A stretch of DNA of 64,000 nt from Elusimicrobiales bacterium (GCA_041651175.1 JBAZJT010000001.1:186001-250000), one strand, 5' to 3'; shown: positions 26,417 through 34,400, counted from the first letter of the stretch. Notes: generated by a model from the sequence alone, not told the origin. Numbers and translations are program-made.

Positions 26417-28335
26417 TGGACGAAAAATATATCGCGGACGCAATCGCCGCGCTGGCCGGCAAATTCCCGCTGGATGAGCGCGCGCGCATTGAAACCGGCG
26501 TGCGCCAGGCCGCCAAATTATGGCGCAGGGACGACGGCGGCGGCGACGATTTCATCGCTTTCTGCTCCGGCAATTTTTTCTCCGGGGAGAAGCTGGACAT
26601 CCTGTTCTCTCGCTTTGAGGCCAAGCTGGAGGCGCTGTGCGGCCATTTCAACGCCATGCAGATAGCCCTGCGCCTGGAGGCCGACGAGGACAGGGGCGGC
26701 ATGCATCCCCTGGACGCGGCTTTCGCGGCGTTCACGCCGTCGGCCCATCTGGAGGAGGATTTGTTCGCGGCGAAGCTGGCTTTTGCCGCGCTGCTCAATT
26801 TTCCGGTCAAAACGCTTGAAGAATGCCTGGCGCTGGGCGTCAAATGGAACCGGGACGAGTGGGCGCGGATGCGGCTGGCGGGGCAATTCGTCTCCCGCGT
26901 GCCGCCGGAACTCAAGCAGGCCGAGGCGGAAGCGGCCAGCGCGGCGGGCAATTACATAAACAGCCACGGCATACGGATGGACCGCGTCGCCGGCCCGGAC
27001 GGCGCGCCCGCCTTCAGGCAGGGACTGCGGCTGCTGCCGCACTGGGGGCTGCGCGACGAAATCAAGGCGCTCTACGCCGACCCCGCCGGGCTGGAAAAGC
27101 AGAAGCTGATTCACGATATAATGCTGCGCGTCATAACCCAGGAAATACCCCGCGCCGCCGCCGAGGGCGGGGAGGGGCTCTGGGACCCCGCCGCAAACAC
27201 GCTGGACGGCGCGCCCGCGCCGGCGGAGCCGGACACGCGTTACGGGCATTTGCTTGCCGTGTTTAACAGCTGCCGCAGGCAGGACAGGTATTATCCCGAC
27301 TTCCCGACGCATATGGACCGCCGCTTCAAATTAGGCCGGGAAATACCGGAGAGCGAGGCGCGCGCGCTTTTTGAGACGCTGCTGGACGCGCCGGTTTCAG
27401 CGAAAATCGCCGCGCGCATTTCGGAAAGGCTGGGGCGCCGCCTGCTGCCTTTTGACATCTGGTATGACGGGTTCAAGAAGCGCGGCTCAATCCCGCAGGC
27501 GGAGCTGGACGCCCGGACCGCCGCGAAATACCCGACGCTGGAGGCTTTCGGCAAAGACATAGGCGCGGCGCTGGGCGCGCTGGGGTTTTCGCCGGAGACG
27601 GCGGCTTTCCTGGCCGGACATATAGAAGCCGCGCCCGCGCGCGGCGCGGGCCATGCCTGGCCGCCGCTTATGCGCGGGGCCAATGCCGTGCTGCGCGCCC
27701 GCGTCCCGCCGGGCGGCATGGACTACAAGGGATTTAACATAGCGATGCACGAGCTGGGCCATTGCGTTGAGCAGGTGTTCTCGCTCTACAAAACGGACCA
27801 CTATTTGCTGCGCGGCGTGCCCAACACCGCTTTCAGCGAGGCTTTCGCATTCCTGTTCCAGAGCCGCGACCTGGAAATTCTGGGGCTGGCGAGGCACGGC
27901 AGCAGCGCGGACGCGCTGGACGAATTTTGGGCGGCCAGGGAAATAGCCGCCGTCGCGCTGGTTGATATGGATGTGTGGCGCTGGCTCTACAGGCATCCGC
28001 GCGCGACGCCGGAGAAGCTCAAGGCCGCGGCCATAAACATCGCGAAAGGAATCTGGAACCGCCACAACGCGGCAGTTTTCGGGGTAAAAGACAGCCCGCT
28101 GCTGTCCGCTTATTCGCACATGATAAACGGCGCGCTGTATCTGCCGGATTATCCGCTGGGACGCATAATCGCCTCGCAAATCGGCGCGCATTTTGACGAC
28201 AGGCCGCTGGCGCAGGAAATGGAGAGGATGTGCGCGATAGGCGCGCTGACCCCGGCTGAGTGGATGCGGCAGGCGGTCGGCTCCGGCATATCCGCGCTGC
28301 CGCTGGTGGCCGCCGCGGAAAACGCGCTGTTGTAG
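26413..28335 (+). CDS. M3-like gluzincin metallopeptidase
   Basis: 640 aa, cytoplasmic (no signal peptide). HELGH at 446-450 with Glu476 in NTAFSEAFAF, 30 residues on, as third zinc ligand: the M3/M32-like gluzincin layout. It differs from the M3 protein at the window start (no extended family motifs in its C-terminus), so it is a divergent relative. ATG at 26413 overlaps the asnB stop (ATGA); a second ATG lies immediately after. Substrate unknown. Confidence 0.8.
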   Translation: MMDEKYIADAIAALAGKFPLDERARIETGVRQAAKLWRRDDGGGDDFIAFCSGNFFSGEKLDILFSRFEAKLEALCGHFNAMQIALRLEADEDRGGMHPLDAAFAAFTPSAHLEEDLFAAKLAFAALLNFPVKTLEECLALGVKWNRDEWARMRLAGQFVSRVPPELKQAEAEAASAAGNYINSHGIRMDRVAGPDGAPAFRQGLRLLPHWGLRDEIKALYADPAGLEKQKLIHDIMLRVITQEIPRAAAEGGEGLWDPAANTLDGAPAPAEPDTRYGHLLAVFNSCRRQDRYYPDFPTHMDRRFKLGREIPESEARALFETLLDAPVSAKIAARISERLGRRLLPFDIWYDGFKKRGSIPQAELDARTAAKYPTLEAFGKDIGAALGALGFSPETAAFLAGHIEAAPARGAGHAWPPLMRGANAVLRARVPPGGMDYKGFNIAMHELGHCVEQVFSLYKTDHYLLRGVPNTAFSEAFAFLFQSRDLEILGLARHGSSADALDEFWAAREIAAVALVDMDVWRWLYRHPRATPEKLKAAAINIAKGIWNRHNAAVFGVKDSPLLSAYSHMINGALYLPDYPLGRIIASQIGAHFDDRPLAQEMERMCAIGALTPAEWMRQAVGSGISALPLVAAAENALL

Positions 28336-28357
28336 AACCTGGACCTGCTCCCGAATA

Positions 28358-28518
28358 AACCTGAATGCTTCAGTTGGTTGCGAGGACCGAGGCGAAAAAG
28401 CGCGAAATAATGCCGAACAAAATTATCCGCGCGCGCCTCACTGCGCGAAAGGATTTTGTGAAGGCAGTATAAAGCGATTTTTCGCCGAATCCCGCAATCC
28501 AACTGAAACATTTCAGGT
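28358..28518. repeat. ~160-bp repeat element with hairpin ends, copy A
   Basis: Begins AACCTGAATGCTTCAGTTG and ends with the inverted counterpart CAACTGAAACATTTCAGGT. Each end is itself a small hairpin (CTGAA/TTCAG and CTGAAA/TTTCAG). The interior is nearly the reverse complement of copy B at 29231-29392, roughly 85-90% by eye, with one 3-nt indel. It lies 22 bp after the metallopeptidase stop. No transposase is encoded. Confidence 0.85.
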
Positions 28519-28530
28519 AAACTTTTGGGC

Positions 28531-28567
28531 AAAAAAAGGCCGGCTGCGGATATTTCCGCAGCCGGCC
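28531..28567 (-). terminator. Strong intrinsic terminator
   Basis: On the minus strand a perfect 13-bp GC-rich stem (28567-28555 with 28550-28538), 4-nt loop, then seven T (28537-28531). It terminates the small coiled-coil gene at 28595-28942. Confidence 0.9.
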
Positions 28568-28594
28568 CGCGAAATGAGGCAATCAGCCTGTTGT

Positions 28595-28942
28595 TTACGG
28601 CTGCTGCGTGGTCTTCTTCATTTCCTCGGCCTTCGCTTTCGCTTCGGCGGCCTTGGCTTTCTTCTCGGCGGCGGCTTTCTGGAGCTGCTCGGCCCGCTTT
28701 TCCATCTTCTCCGCGCGCTTTTCCATCTTCTCGGCGCGTTTTTCCATCTTTTCGGCTTTTTTCGCCTTGCGGGCGGCTTTGCGCTTTGCCATCTCCGCTT
28801 TTTTTGCCTGGGGCGCGCCGTCAGACGGCGCGACAACCGCGGTCTGGGGCTGGGCGGCAGGCTGCGCGGCGGGCGCGTTCTGGGCGCTGGAAAGCGCGGC
28901 GAAACCGAATGCCGAGGCAACGACTATAAGTGCTGTTTTCAT
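28595..28942 (-). CDS. Small secreted Ala/Lys/Glu-rich coiled-coil protein
   Basis: 115 aa. Signal peptide about 1-20 (ending LSSAQ), a Pro/Ala/Gln-rich linker (about 21-45), then a highly charged helix of about 65 residues including three exact or near copies of the heptad AEKMEKR. This heptad periodicity suggests a long coiled coil or a Lpp-like rod in the periplasm. No family recognised. GGAGG precedes the ATG, and a strong terminator follows, so it is expressed as a single-gene unit. Confidence 0.75.
   Translation of the reverse strand: MKTALIVVASAFGFAALSSAQNAPAAQPAAQPQTAVVAPSDGAPQAKKAEMAKRKAARKAKKAEKMEKRAEKMEKRAEKMEKRAEQLQKAAAEKKAKAAEAKAKAEEMKKTTQQP
28696..28758. repeat. Three tandem 21-bp repeats within the coiled-coil gene
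   Basis: Units at 28696-28716, 28717-28737 and 28738-28758, each containing TTTTCCATCTT; the first two differ by one base. They encode the repeated heptad and are in frame, so copy-number change would lengthen or shorten the coil without a frameshift. Confidence 0.9.
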
Positions 28943-28981
28943 GAGTCCTCCGTTTACTGTGCGGGGCGGATAAAATCCGCA

Positions 28982-29053
28982 TGGGTCGTATAGGATTTGA
29001 ACCTATGGCCTTTCCCGTGTGAAGGGAACGCTCTTCCGCTGAGCTAACGACCC
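28982..29053 (-). tRNA. tRNA-Val (anticodon CAC)
   Basis: Full cloverleaf: acceptor GGGTCGT/ACGACCC, D arm GCTC/GAGC, anticodon arm TTCCC-TTCACAC-GGGAA, T arm ATAGG-TTCAAAT-CCTAT, discriminator A. Loop position 34-36 is CAC, reading GTG. CCA is not encoded. Confidence 0.95.
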
Positions 29054-29068
29054 GTTGTTACTGTTATC

Positions 29069-29077
29069 ATTTTACCA
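29069..29077 (-). promoter_or_regulatory. Extended -10 (TGGTAAAAT) for tRNA-Val(CAC)
   Basis: TG-n-TAAAAT on the minus strand, 15 bp upstream of the tRNA 5' end; no clear -35. Confidence 0.4.
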
Positions 29078-29110
29078 CAATTTGCGAAGATTGTGCCTGC
29101 GCCTTCCGAT

Positions 29111-29140
29111 ATGACGCGGCTGCGGGAAATGTGTTAGAAT
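29111..29140 (+). promoter_or_regulatory. Promoter for tRNA-Val(GAC)
   Basis: ATGACG (29111-29116) and TAGAAT (29135-29140) with an 18-bp spacer; the -10 ends 12 bp before the tRNA. Confidence 0.45.
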
Positions 29141-29152
29141 AACAATAGCAAC

Positions 29153-29227
29153 GCCCAGTTGGCGCAGCGGTAGCGCGCTCCCTTGACATGGGAGAGGTCA
29201 TAGGTTCAAATCCTATACTGGGCACCA
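29153..29227 (+). tRNA. tRNA-Val (anticodon GAC)
   Basis: Cloverleaf with acceptor GCCCAGT/ACTGGGC, D arm GCGC/GCGC, anticodon arm CTCCC-TTGACAT-GGGAG, T arm ATAGG-TTCAAAT-CCTAT. Anticodon GAC reads GTC/GTT. CCA is encoded, unlike in the divergent tRNA-Val(CAC). The two share an identical T arm. Confidence 0.95.
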
Positions 29228-29230
29228 TTT

Positions 29231-29392
29231 AACCTGAAAATTTCAGTTGCCCGCGGGATTCGGCAAAAAATCGCTTCATACTGCCTTCACAAAATTATCC
29301 TTTCGCGCAGTGAGGCGCGCGCGGGTAATTTTGTTCGGCATTATTTTGCGCTTTTTCGCCTTGGTCCTCGCGCCAACTGAAATTTTCAGGTT
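29231..29392. repeat. ~160-bp repeat element with hairpin ends, copy B (inverted relative to A)
   Basis: Begins AACCTGAAAATTTCAGTTG and ends CAACTGAAATTTTCAGGTT, so the termini are matched inverted repeats that are also palindromic. It starts 3 bp after the tRNA-Val(GAC) CCA and its right end overlaps the stop codon (29391-29393) of the cyclic-nucleotide-binding gene. With copy A it brackets 28519-29230. Confidence 0.85.
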
Positions 29393-29864
29393 AAAGCTGT
29401 TCCAGAAAAATTTTTTCCAGCCGGATTTGGGCGGTCTGGCGCAGCTTCCGTTCCAGCGCGGGATTTTTGGCGCAGATGGCGGCGAAACTGTCCGCCGGAA
29501 AGCGGAAAATGCGGCATTCCGTCTCGGCGGTTACCGTGGCGGTACGGGGGGTTTTCATCAGAAATCCCAATTCACCGAAAAAATCTCCCTCTTGCAGCCT
29601 GCCCAGTTCCACAGGCGCGGCCAGGCCGGTTTTGCGGCTCACGCTTACACTGCCGGAGCGTATGATGCATATATCGCGGCCAGGCTCGCCCTCGCGCAGC
29701 ACAACGGAACCCGCAGGGTATATAAACATGCCGGACGGCATTGCCGAAAGCAAAGGCTCGAACGCGCAGTTCAGCCCTGTGGTGGAATGCACGCCGAGTT
29801 TTTCGGCCAGCCAGTCCAGGTCCGTGGGAGAAACGGCGGTTTTGACGGGTTCGTTATCAATCAT
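29391..29864 (-). CDS. Stand-alone cyclic nucleotide-binding domain protein
   Basis: 157 aa, a CRP-like beta-roll with no DNA-binding helix-turn-helix. The phosphate-binding cassette is recognisable as FFGELGFLMKTPRTATVTA, with the Glu and Arg that contact ribose-phosphate. The N-terminal ~45 residues are a separate helical segment. No signal peptide, so cytosolic. GGAG sits 8 nt before the ATG and the gene starts 4 bp after the CsgG-type gene, last in the HtrA operon. It could be a sensor or regulatory subunit for its operon partners. Confidence 0.85.
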   Translation of the reverse strand: MIDNEPVKTAVSPTDLDWLAEKLGVHSTTGLNCAFEPLLSAMPSGMFIYPAGSVVLREGEPGRDICIIRSGSVSVSRKTGLAAPVELGRLQEGDFFGELGFLMKTPRTATVTAETECRIFRFPADSFAAICAKNPALERKLRQTAQIRLEKIFLEQL

Positions 29865-29868
29865 GTTT

Positions 29869-30567
29869 TCAGCTCCGCGCGGCCTGCTGCTTCTGCCGCT
29901 GTTTTATGCTGGCCTGGCAGTCCTTGCGGAAACGCCCGGCCAGAAAGGAGGCTGCGCTCTCCGCCGCGGACAGCGGGTTTTCGCCCTCATAAGTGCTGGA
30001 GCCGACCCAGATAATCTCGCCGGTTTCAACATCCACCAGCCGTATCGCCACGCCTATCTGCGCGTATTGCGTGTAAACATGCGGGGTGCGCACGGTCTCT
30101 TCGGTAACAGTGGTTCCCGTCCGGCGCGAGACGGAGAGATAGGAGCCGTCCGGCTGCTGCTCCTGGCGGACCTCGTATACCGGCTGCTCGTAGCGGTTAT
30201 GCGTGTCCACGTAGGCCACGCTCTGCTTTTGCGGCACGTAATTGGTTATTTCGCCGATAAACACCGCGTCCACGCCCAGCACCTGCCCCAGCATTTTGGC
30301 TGTATCGGCGGAAAGCACGCCCTGCGCGGAAAGTTTATGCTCCTGCAGCACGGCATCCAGCCGGCTGCGTTCTATAACGGTGAAGCCGTTTTCTATGAGG
30401 TACTTGGCGAACACGTCTTCCACGCCCTTCACCGCGCGCCTGGGCGCGGCAAATGAGGCGATGCCTATTCTTTTGACCCTGGCCACGTCATAGGACTGGT
30501 TTATCGCGCTGGAGCCGCCGCAGCCCGCCAGCAGCGGCAGTATGGCCGCAAATGCCAGTTTTCTCAC
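29869..30567 (-). CDS. CsgG family outer-membrane lipoprotein
   Basis: 232 aa. Starts at GTG (30567) overlapping the upstream stop; the signal peptide ends LLAGC with Cys16 as lipid anchor. The body has the CsgG/LpoB-like pattern: IGIASFAAPRR, AKYLIENGFTVIERSRLDAVLQE, then GVDAVFIGEITNY and a closing VDVETGEIIWVGSSTYEGEN. CsgG forms a secretion pore; shorter relatives act in envelope assembly without forming curli. No curli genes are here, so the specific role is open. Confidence 0.87.
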   Translation of the reverse strand: MRKLAFAAILPLLAGCGGSSAINQSYDVARVKRIGIASFAAPRRAVKGVEDVFAKYLIENGFTVIERSRLDAVLQEHKLSAQGVLSADTAKMLGQVLGVDAVFIGEITNYVPQKQSVAYVDTHNRYEQPVYEVRQEQQPDGSYLSVSRRTGTTVTEETVRTPHVYTQYAQIGVAIRLVDVETGEIIWVGSSTYEGENPLSAAESAASFLAGRFRKDCQASIKQRQKQQAARS

Positions 30568-31034
30568 TTTAGCTGCTCCTCTATCTGCGCGATATGCCGG
30601 ACAGCCATGTCACGCATGGCGGCGTCGCCGGTAAAACGGGCCACGCCCTGCCAGTGGTCCTTTGCCTTGCGCAGATTATCGAAGCGCGCCGCCCCCGGAG
30701 CGGACTGCATCGCGCGGCTCTCGTAAATAAGCGCCAGCGCGTTGTGCGCGGGAGCCAGCGAATTATCCAGCGCCGCCGCTTTTTCCAGCGCGGCGGCGGC
30801 GTCGCCGTCCAGCCCCATTCTCTGGCAGACAAAGCCCAGATTCATCTTGATGCTGGCATTGCCGGGGTCCATGGTCTGGGCCAGTTCAAAATCGCGTTTG
30901 GCGTCGGCCAGCCGGCCTTCCTGCGAGGCCGCGGCGGCGCGCTTTACCACATCGGTCACATTTTCCGACCGCGCGGACAGGGTAACGATACCCGCCAGCA
31001 GGGCCGCCGCACAGAATACGGTGATTTTTTTCAT
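30564..31034 (-). CDS. Periplasmic TPR protein
   Basis: 156 aa with a signal peptide (about 1-22) and two to three TPR units (about residues 35-135: GRLADAKRDFELAQTMDPGN, then DGDAAAALEKAAALDNS). GAGGT precedes the ATG. It lies 2 bp after htrA and overlaps the CsgG-type gene (GTGA), so it is probably a scaffold for those two. Confidence 0.82.
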   Translation of the reverse strand: MKKITVFCAAALLAGIVTLSARSENVTDVVKRAAAASQEGRLADAKRDFELAQTMDPGNASIKMNLGFVCQRMGLDGDAAAALEKAAALDNSLAPAHNALALIYESRAMQSAPGAARFDNLRKAKDHWQGVARFTGDAAMRDMAVRHIAQIEEQLK

Positions 31035-31036
31035 GA

Positions 31037-32386
31037 TTACCTCGCCTTGACGCTGATATACATGGGCATGCCCCTGCGCACTATGTCAAAAACCACGCCC
31101 TCGCCCATGTCCGCCGTTTTTGCCGCTTCCGCAAAAGAGGCCGCGTCCGCGCACGGCGTGTTGTTTACCGCTTTGACGACATCCCCCGGCTGAAGATAAT
31201 CCGCCAGCCGGGAACCTTTCTCAAAACCGGCCACCTCGGCCCCGCCGCCGCCGTCGCGCACGATGACTCCCTCCCAGCCGCCGCGCCCCGGGCCGGAGCC
31301 GCGCTTTTGCGGCGCAGGCCCCGGCTTTTCGGATAAAACCGCGTCCAGCCGGACCTTGCGGCCCCGGCGCAGCGCATCGCAGGAAAGCGCGCTTCCCGCC
31401 TCCCGGCGGGAGACAAGCTCGCTCAGGTCGGAGGGGGAGGCTATCTCCCCGCCGTCGCAGGAAATTATTATGTCGCCGCGCGCGAAGCCAGCCTTGCCGG
31501 CGGGTGAATCCGCATCCACCTCCGCCACCACGGCCCCGCCGGAAACGCCGCGAAGCTTCCAGCCGCCCTGCATCGCCTCATCAAGCGGACGCATGGCTAT
31601 GCCCAGCCAGCCGCCGCGCCGCCCGCCGCCGTTTTTGAGGGAGTCCAGCACGCGCAGCGCCTCCTGCGACGGGATGGCAAACCCTATCCCGGCGGAGGCG
31701 CCCGAGGGAGAGTATATGGCGGTGTTTATGCCTATAAGCTCGCCGTCTATGTTTATCAGCGCGCCGCCGGAATTGCCCATGTTGACGGCGGCATCGGTCT
31801 GTATCATGTCGTGGTATTTGCGCCCGTCTATGACGAAAGTCTGCCTCACCGCGGAGATTACGCCCACCGTGGCCGTCTGCGCCAGCCCGAAGGGCGAACC
31901 TATCGCTATCGCCCAGTCCCCCGCCTGGTTTTTGCCGGAGGAGTTTAGTTTCAGATACGGCAGCGGCCCCTCCGCCTTTATCTTGACCACGGCCAGGTCC
32001 AGGTAGGGGTCCTTGCCCGCCACCCGGCCCTGATACGACGTCTCTTTGCCGTCCGGGCCGGTGAGCGTTACGGTGATTTCGTCGGCCTGTTCCACCACAT
32101 GCTCGTTGGTGATGATATAGCCGTCCGGGTCTATCATCACGCCGGAACCGTTGCCCTGTATGAGCTGCCGGTAAACCTGCGGCCCGCTTTGCAGGCCGAA
32201 CATATAGCCGTAAAAATCGTAGGGAGAGATATAGCGCCTTTCCTGGGTTATTCTTATATTGACCACGGCGGGGCGGCTGCGGGCGATTACCGCGTTGAAT
32301 TCATTCTGCAGCTCGCGCGCGGTAGAGGCCGCCCGCGCTGGCAGCGCGCATGCGGCGGCGAAAGCAAGAAAAAACAGATTTCGCAT
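31037..32386 (-). CDS. HtrA/DegP-type periplasmic serine protease with two PDZ domains
   Basis: Envelope quality-control protease, 449 aa. Signal peptide 1-19 (ending ARA). Triad His96 (TNEHVV), Asp130 (YLDLAVV) and Ser206 (GNSGGAL). PDZ1 about 255-345 and PDZ2 about 360-449. AAAGGAGG lies just before the ATG and a TATAAT at 32407-32412 gives a short conventional leader. First gene of a four-gene envelope operon. Confidence 0.95.
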   Translation of the reverse strand: MRNLFFLAFAAACALPARAASTARELQNEFNAVIARSRPAVVNIRITQERRYISPYDFYGYMFGLQSGPQVYRQLIQGNGSGVMIDPDGYIITNEHVVEQADEITVTLTGPDGKETSYQGRVAGKDPYLDLAVVKIKAEGPLPYLKLNSSGKNQAGDWAIAIGSPFGLAQTATVGVISAVRQTFVIDGRKYHDMIQTDAAVNMGNSGGALINIDGELIGINTAIYSPSGASAGIGFAIPSQEALRVLDSLKNGGGRRGGWLGIAMRPLDEAMQGGWKLRGVSGGAVVAEVDADSPAGKAGFARGDIIISCDGGEIASPSDLSELVSRREAGSALSCDALRRGRKVRLDAVLSEKPGPAPQKRGSGPGRGGWEGVIVRDGGGGAEVAGFEKGSRLADYLQPGDVVKAVNNTPCADAASFAEAAKTADMGEGVVFDIVRRGMPMYISVKAR

Positions 32387-32406
32387 ATCGGGCCTCCTTT
32401 GCGCCG

Positions 32407-32412
32407 ATTATA
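32407..32412 (-). promoter_or_regulatory. TATAAT -10 for the htrA operon
   Basis: Perfect TATAAT on the minus strand, 20 bp upstream of the ATG with an intervening Shine-Dalgarno. It lies just before the stop codon (32413-32415) of the upstream gene. Confidence 0.45.
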
Positions 32413-33990
32413 TCATTTCCCCTGCCGCGCGCGTTCCCGCGCCGCTGCGCCGTATCGCGACAGGGCATCGCGGAAAAGCGGATAGTCCGGCAGCAGCGAA
32501 ACAGCCTTTTTCATCTCCGTCTGAGCCGCGTCCAGGTCTCCCATGTGAAAGTGCACGTTTGCGACATTGGCGATTGCGAACGGATTTTCGGGCAATATAT
32601 ACATGGCGGAGCGGTATGCCGCAAGCGCATTGGCCCAGTCTCCGCGCTCGGCCCTGGCATTGCCCAGCGCGATAATGGCGGTGGCATGATTGGGATTCAG
32701 GGTAAGCGCAACTCCGAAAAACTGCTCCGCAGCCTCCGGGAAGCCGCGCTCCAGCCAGGAGCAGCCCAGGGCGGTATACCCCATCGGCGAAGGGTGTTTG
32801 CGGACCGAGTCTTTCCATAAAGCCACCGCATCGCCCCACAACGCGGCGCGTTCACGCGCCATGACCGCAAAAACAGCGACAATAACCGCCGCCGCCGTTA
32901 TGCCCGCGTTCCGCATTATGCGCGGGTCAAGCCTGGTTTCCAGCCGGCGCGCCAGCTTGCGCGCGGCATAAAACCATGCCATGAAAATACCCAGCGACGG
33001 GATGTAGGAATACCTGTCCGCCGTTATCACAGGGCCGAAAGGCACGACCTGCATCACCGGCAGCAGCGTCGCGGCAAAAAACAGCAGCCACAGCGGCGCG
33101 GCCTCCGCATCGCGCACCCAAAGCCAGACTAAAAACGCCGCAACGCAGAAAACCGCCGCATAAAGGGCCAAAGCGCCCATCCCCCCCTGCGGAATATTGT
33201 AAATCGGGGACAGCCCCGCCGGAACCGTCAGCTTCACGATATAAAACAGCATGGCGTACAGCGGGGCGCAGATTCGCATGGCGATATTGCCGCCCAGCGC
33301 GGCTTCCGCGCCGCCGGGGTGGCGCAGCACGTTCCAGACAAACAGCCCGGCCAGCGCGAAAAACGGGATTTTCTCGCGCACGGCCTTCTCATCAACGGCG
33401 CGCCCGCGCATTTTGTCCGCTATCAGCAGCGCAAGCGGCAGGGTAACGGCCATCGGCTTTGCCAGCAGCGAAAGCGCAAACGCCGCAAGCGACAGCCCGT
33501 AGCGCCATTTCCCGCCCCGTTCCCGCCAGCCCAGATACAGCAGGAACGCGGCCAGATATAACGCGCCGTAGAGCATGTCTTTGCGCTCGGCCAGCCAGGC
33601 GACGGATTCCACATGCATCGGATGGACAGCGAACAGCGCCGCGCCGGCAAAAGCCATGCCCGCCGAACCCGACAATGCCGCCAGCAGCCTCATGACCAGA
33701 ACGGAGTTCAGCGCGTGGAACAGAATATTCTCCGCGTGATAGCCCTCCAGATTCTGGCCGAACAGCCTGTAGTCCAGCGCGAATGACAATGTTGTAAGCG
33801 GGGTGTAGAGCCTCTGCTCCCGGACAGAAAAAATGCGGGCTATGTTTCCGGGAGACAATGAGAGCACTCTGGGATTGTTGGCTATGTATTCCCTGTCGTC
33901 CAACTCCACATAGCCGGCGCGGAAAGCGGGCTGCATGGCGGCTATGGCCAGCAACGCGACGGCGGCGGCAGATAGCAGTTTTCCTGTCAT
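32413..33990 (-). CDS. TMTC-like membrane protein with C-terminal TPRs
   Basis: 525 aa: about ten TM segments followed by three TPR units (about 415-520). The first luminal/periplasmic loop carries LDDREYIANNP with the Asp31-Asp32 pair expected of GT-C glycosyltransferases, and HAENILFHALN near residue 85-95. This is the layout of eukaryotic TMTC O-mannosyltransferases and their bacterial relatives, which use polyprenyl-phosphate sugars. AGGGA lies 8 nt before the ATG. Acceptor unknown. It is monocistronic, divergent from the two-component genes. Confidence 0.82.
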   Translation of the reverse strand: MTGKLLSAAAVALLAIAAMQPAFRAGYVELDDREYIANNPRVLSLSPGNIARIFSVREQRLYTPLTTLSFALDYRLFGQNLEGYHAENILFHALNSVLVMRLLAALSGSAGMAFAGAALFAVHPMHVESVAWLAERKDMLYGALYLAAFLLYLGWRERGGKWRYGLSLAAFALSLLAKPMAVTLPLALLIADKMRGRAVDEKAVREKIPFFALAGLFVWNVLRHPGGAEAALGGNIAMRICAPLYAMLFYIVKLTVPAGLSPIYNIPQGGMGALALYAAVFCVAAFLVWLWVRDAEAAPLWLLFFAATLLPVMQVVPFGPVITADRYSYIPSLGIFMAWFYAARKLARRLETRLDPRIMRNAGITAAAVIVAVFAVMARERAALWGDAVALWKDSVRKHPSPMGYTALGCSWLERGFPEAAEQFFGVALTLNPNHATAIIALGNARAERGDWANALAAYRSAMYILPENPFAIANVANVHFHMGDLDAAQTEMKKAVSLLPDYPLFRDALSRYGAAARERARQGK

Positions 33991-33991
33991 G

Positions 33992-34019
33992 TTGCAGTCC
34001 CTGTGCTTTATTTTATAAT
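33992..34019 (+). promoter_or_regulatory. Promoter for the two-component operon
   Basis: TATAAT at 34014-34019 ends 9 nt before the ATG at 34029; a weak -35-like TTGCAG is at 33992-33997 (16-bp spacer). No Shine-Dalgarno is seen, so the message is probably leaderless. Confidence 0.45.
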
Positions 34020-34028
34020 ACCATTATA

Positions 34029-34400
34029 ATGGCTCGCGTTCTTATTGCTGACGACGACCCGCTCGCCCGCGAATTCCTGCGGGACGTGTGCATCCGCTGC
34101 CTGGGGCTCAAGACGGTGGAGGCAAAAAACCTGCGCGAGGCCGTCGCCATAACCGCGGAAGGCGGGCTGGACGCGGTGCTGATAGACCAGAATCTCGGCG
34201 ACGGCAAGGCGGAGGATTATTTCGCCGCCGCCGCCAAAATGGGCGGGGCCGCCGCGTCGGTGCCGAAATGGCTTATAACCGGGCAACGCCCGCTTAACTG
34301 GGATTCGCCGGCCATGTCCGCGCGCGGGGTCAAGGGCTATCTTGTAAAACCCTGCCATATGGATGAAATCAGGGCGGCGCTGGAACCGCTTATAAAATGA
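34029..34400 (+). CDS. Single-domain response regulator
   Basis: 123 aa receiver with no output domain. Acidic pocket Asp8-Asp10, phosphoacceptor Asp53 in LIDQNLGDG, Thr86 in LITGQ and Lys107 in YLVKP. Overlaps the histidine kinase start (ATGA). Such stand-alone receivers act as phosphorelay intermediates or phosphate sinks; here the same operon also holds an OmpR-type regulator. Confidence 0.92.
   Translation: MARVLIADDDPLAREFLRDVCIRCLGLKTVEAKNLREAVAITAEGGLDAVLIDQNLGDGKAEDYFAAAAKMGGAAASVPKWLITGQRPLNWDSPAMSARGVKGYLVKPCHMDEIRAALEPLIK

Noticed and set aside
28696..28758. Short tandem repeats as a possible CRISPR array
   Set aside because: The 21-bp units are directly adjacent, without spacers, and encode an in-frame protein heptad.
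28358..29392. The bracketed segment as a composite transposon
   Set aside because: No transposase is encoded between or within the copies, and the interior holds housekeeping tRNA genes.
29247..30014. Open frame reading through repeat copy B into the CsgG gene
   Set aside because: Its N-terminal similarity to a frame in copy A reflects DNA identity of the repeats; the rest is antisense to real genes.
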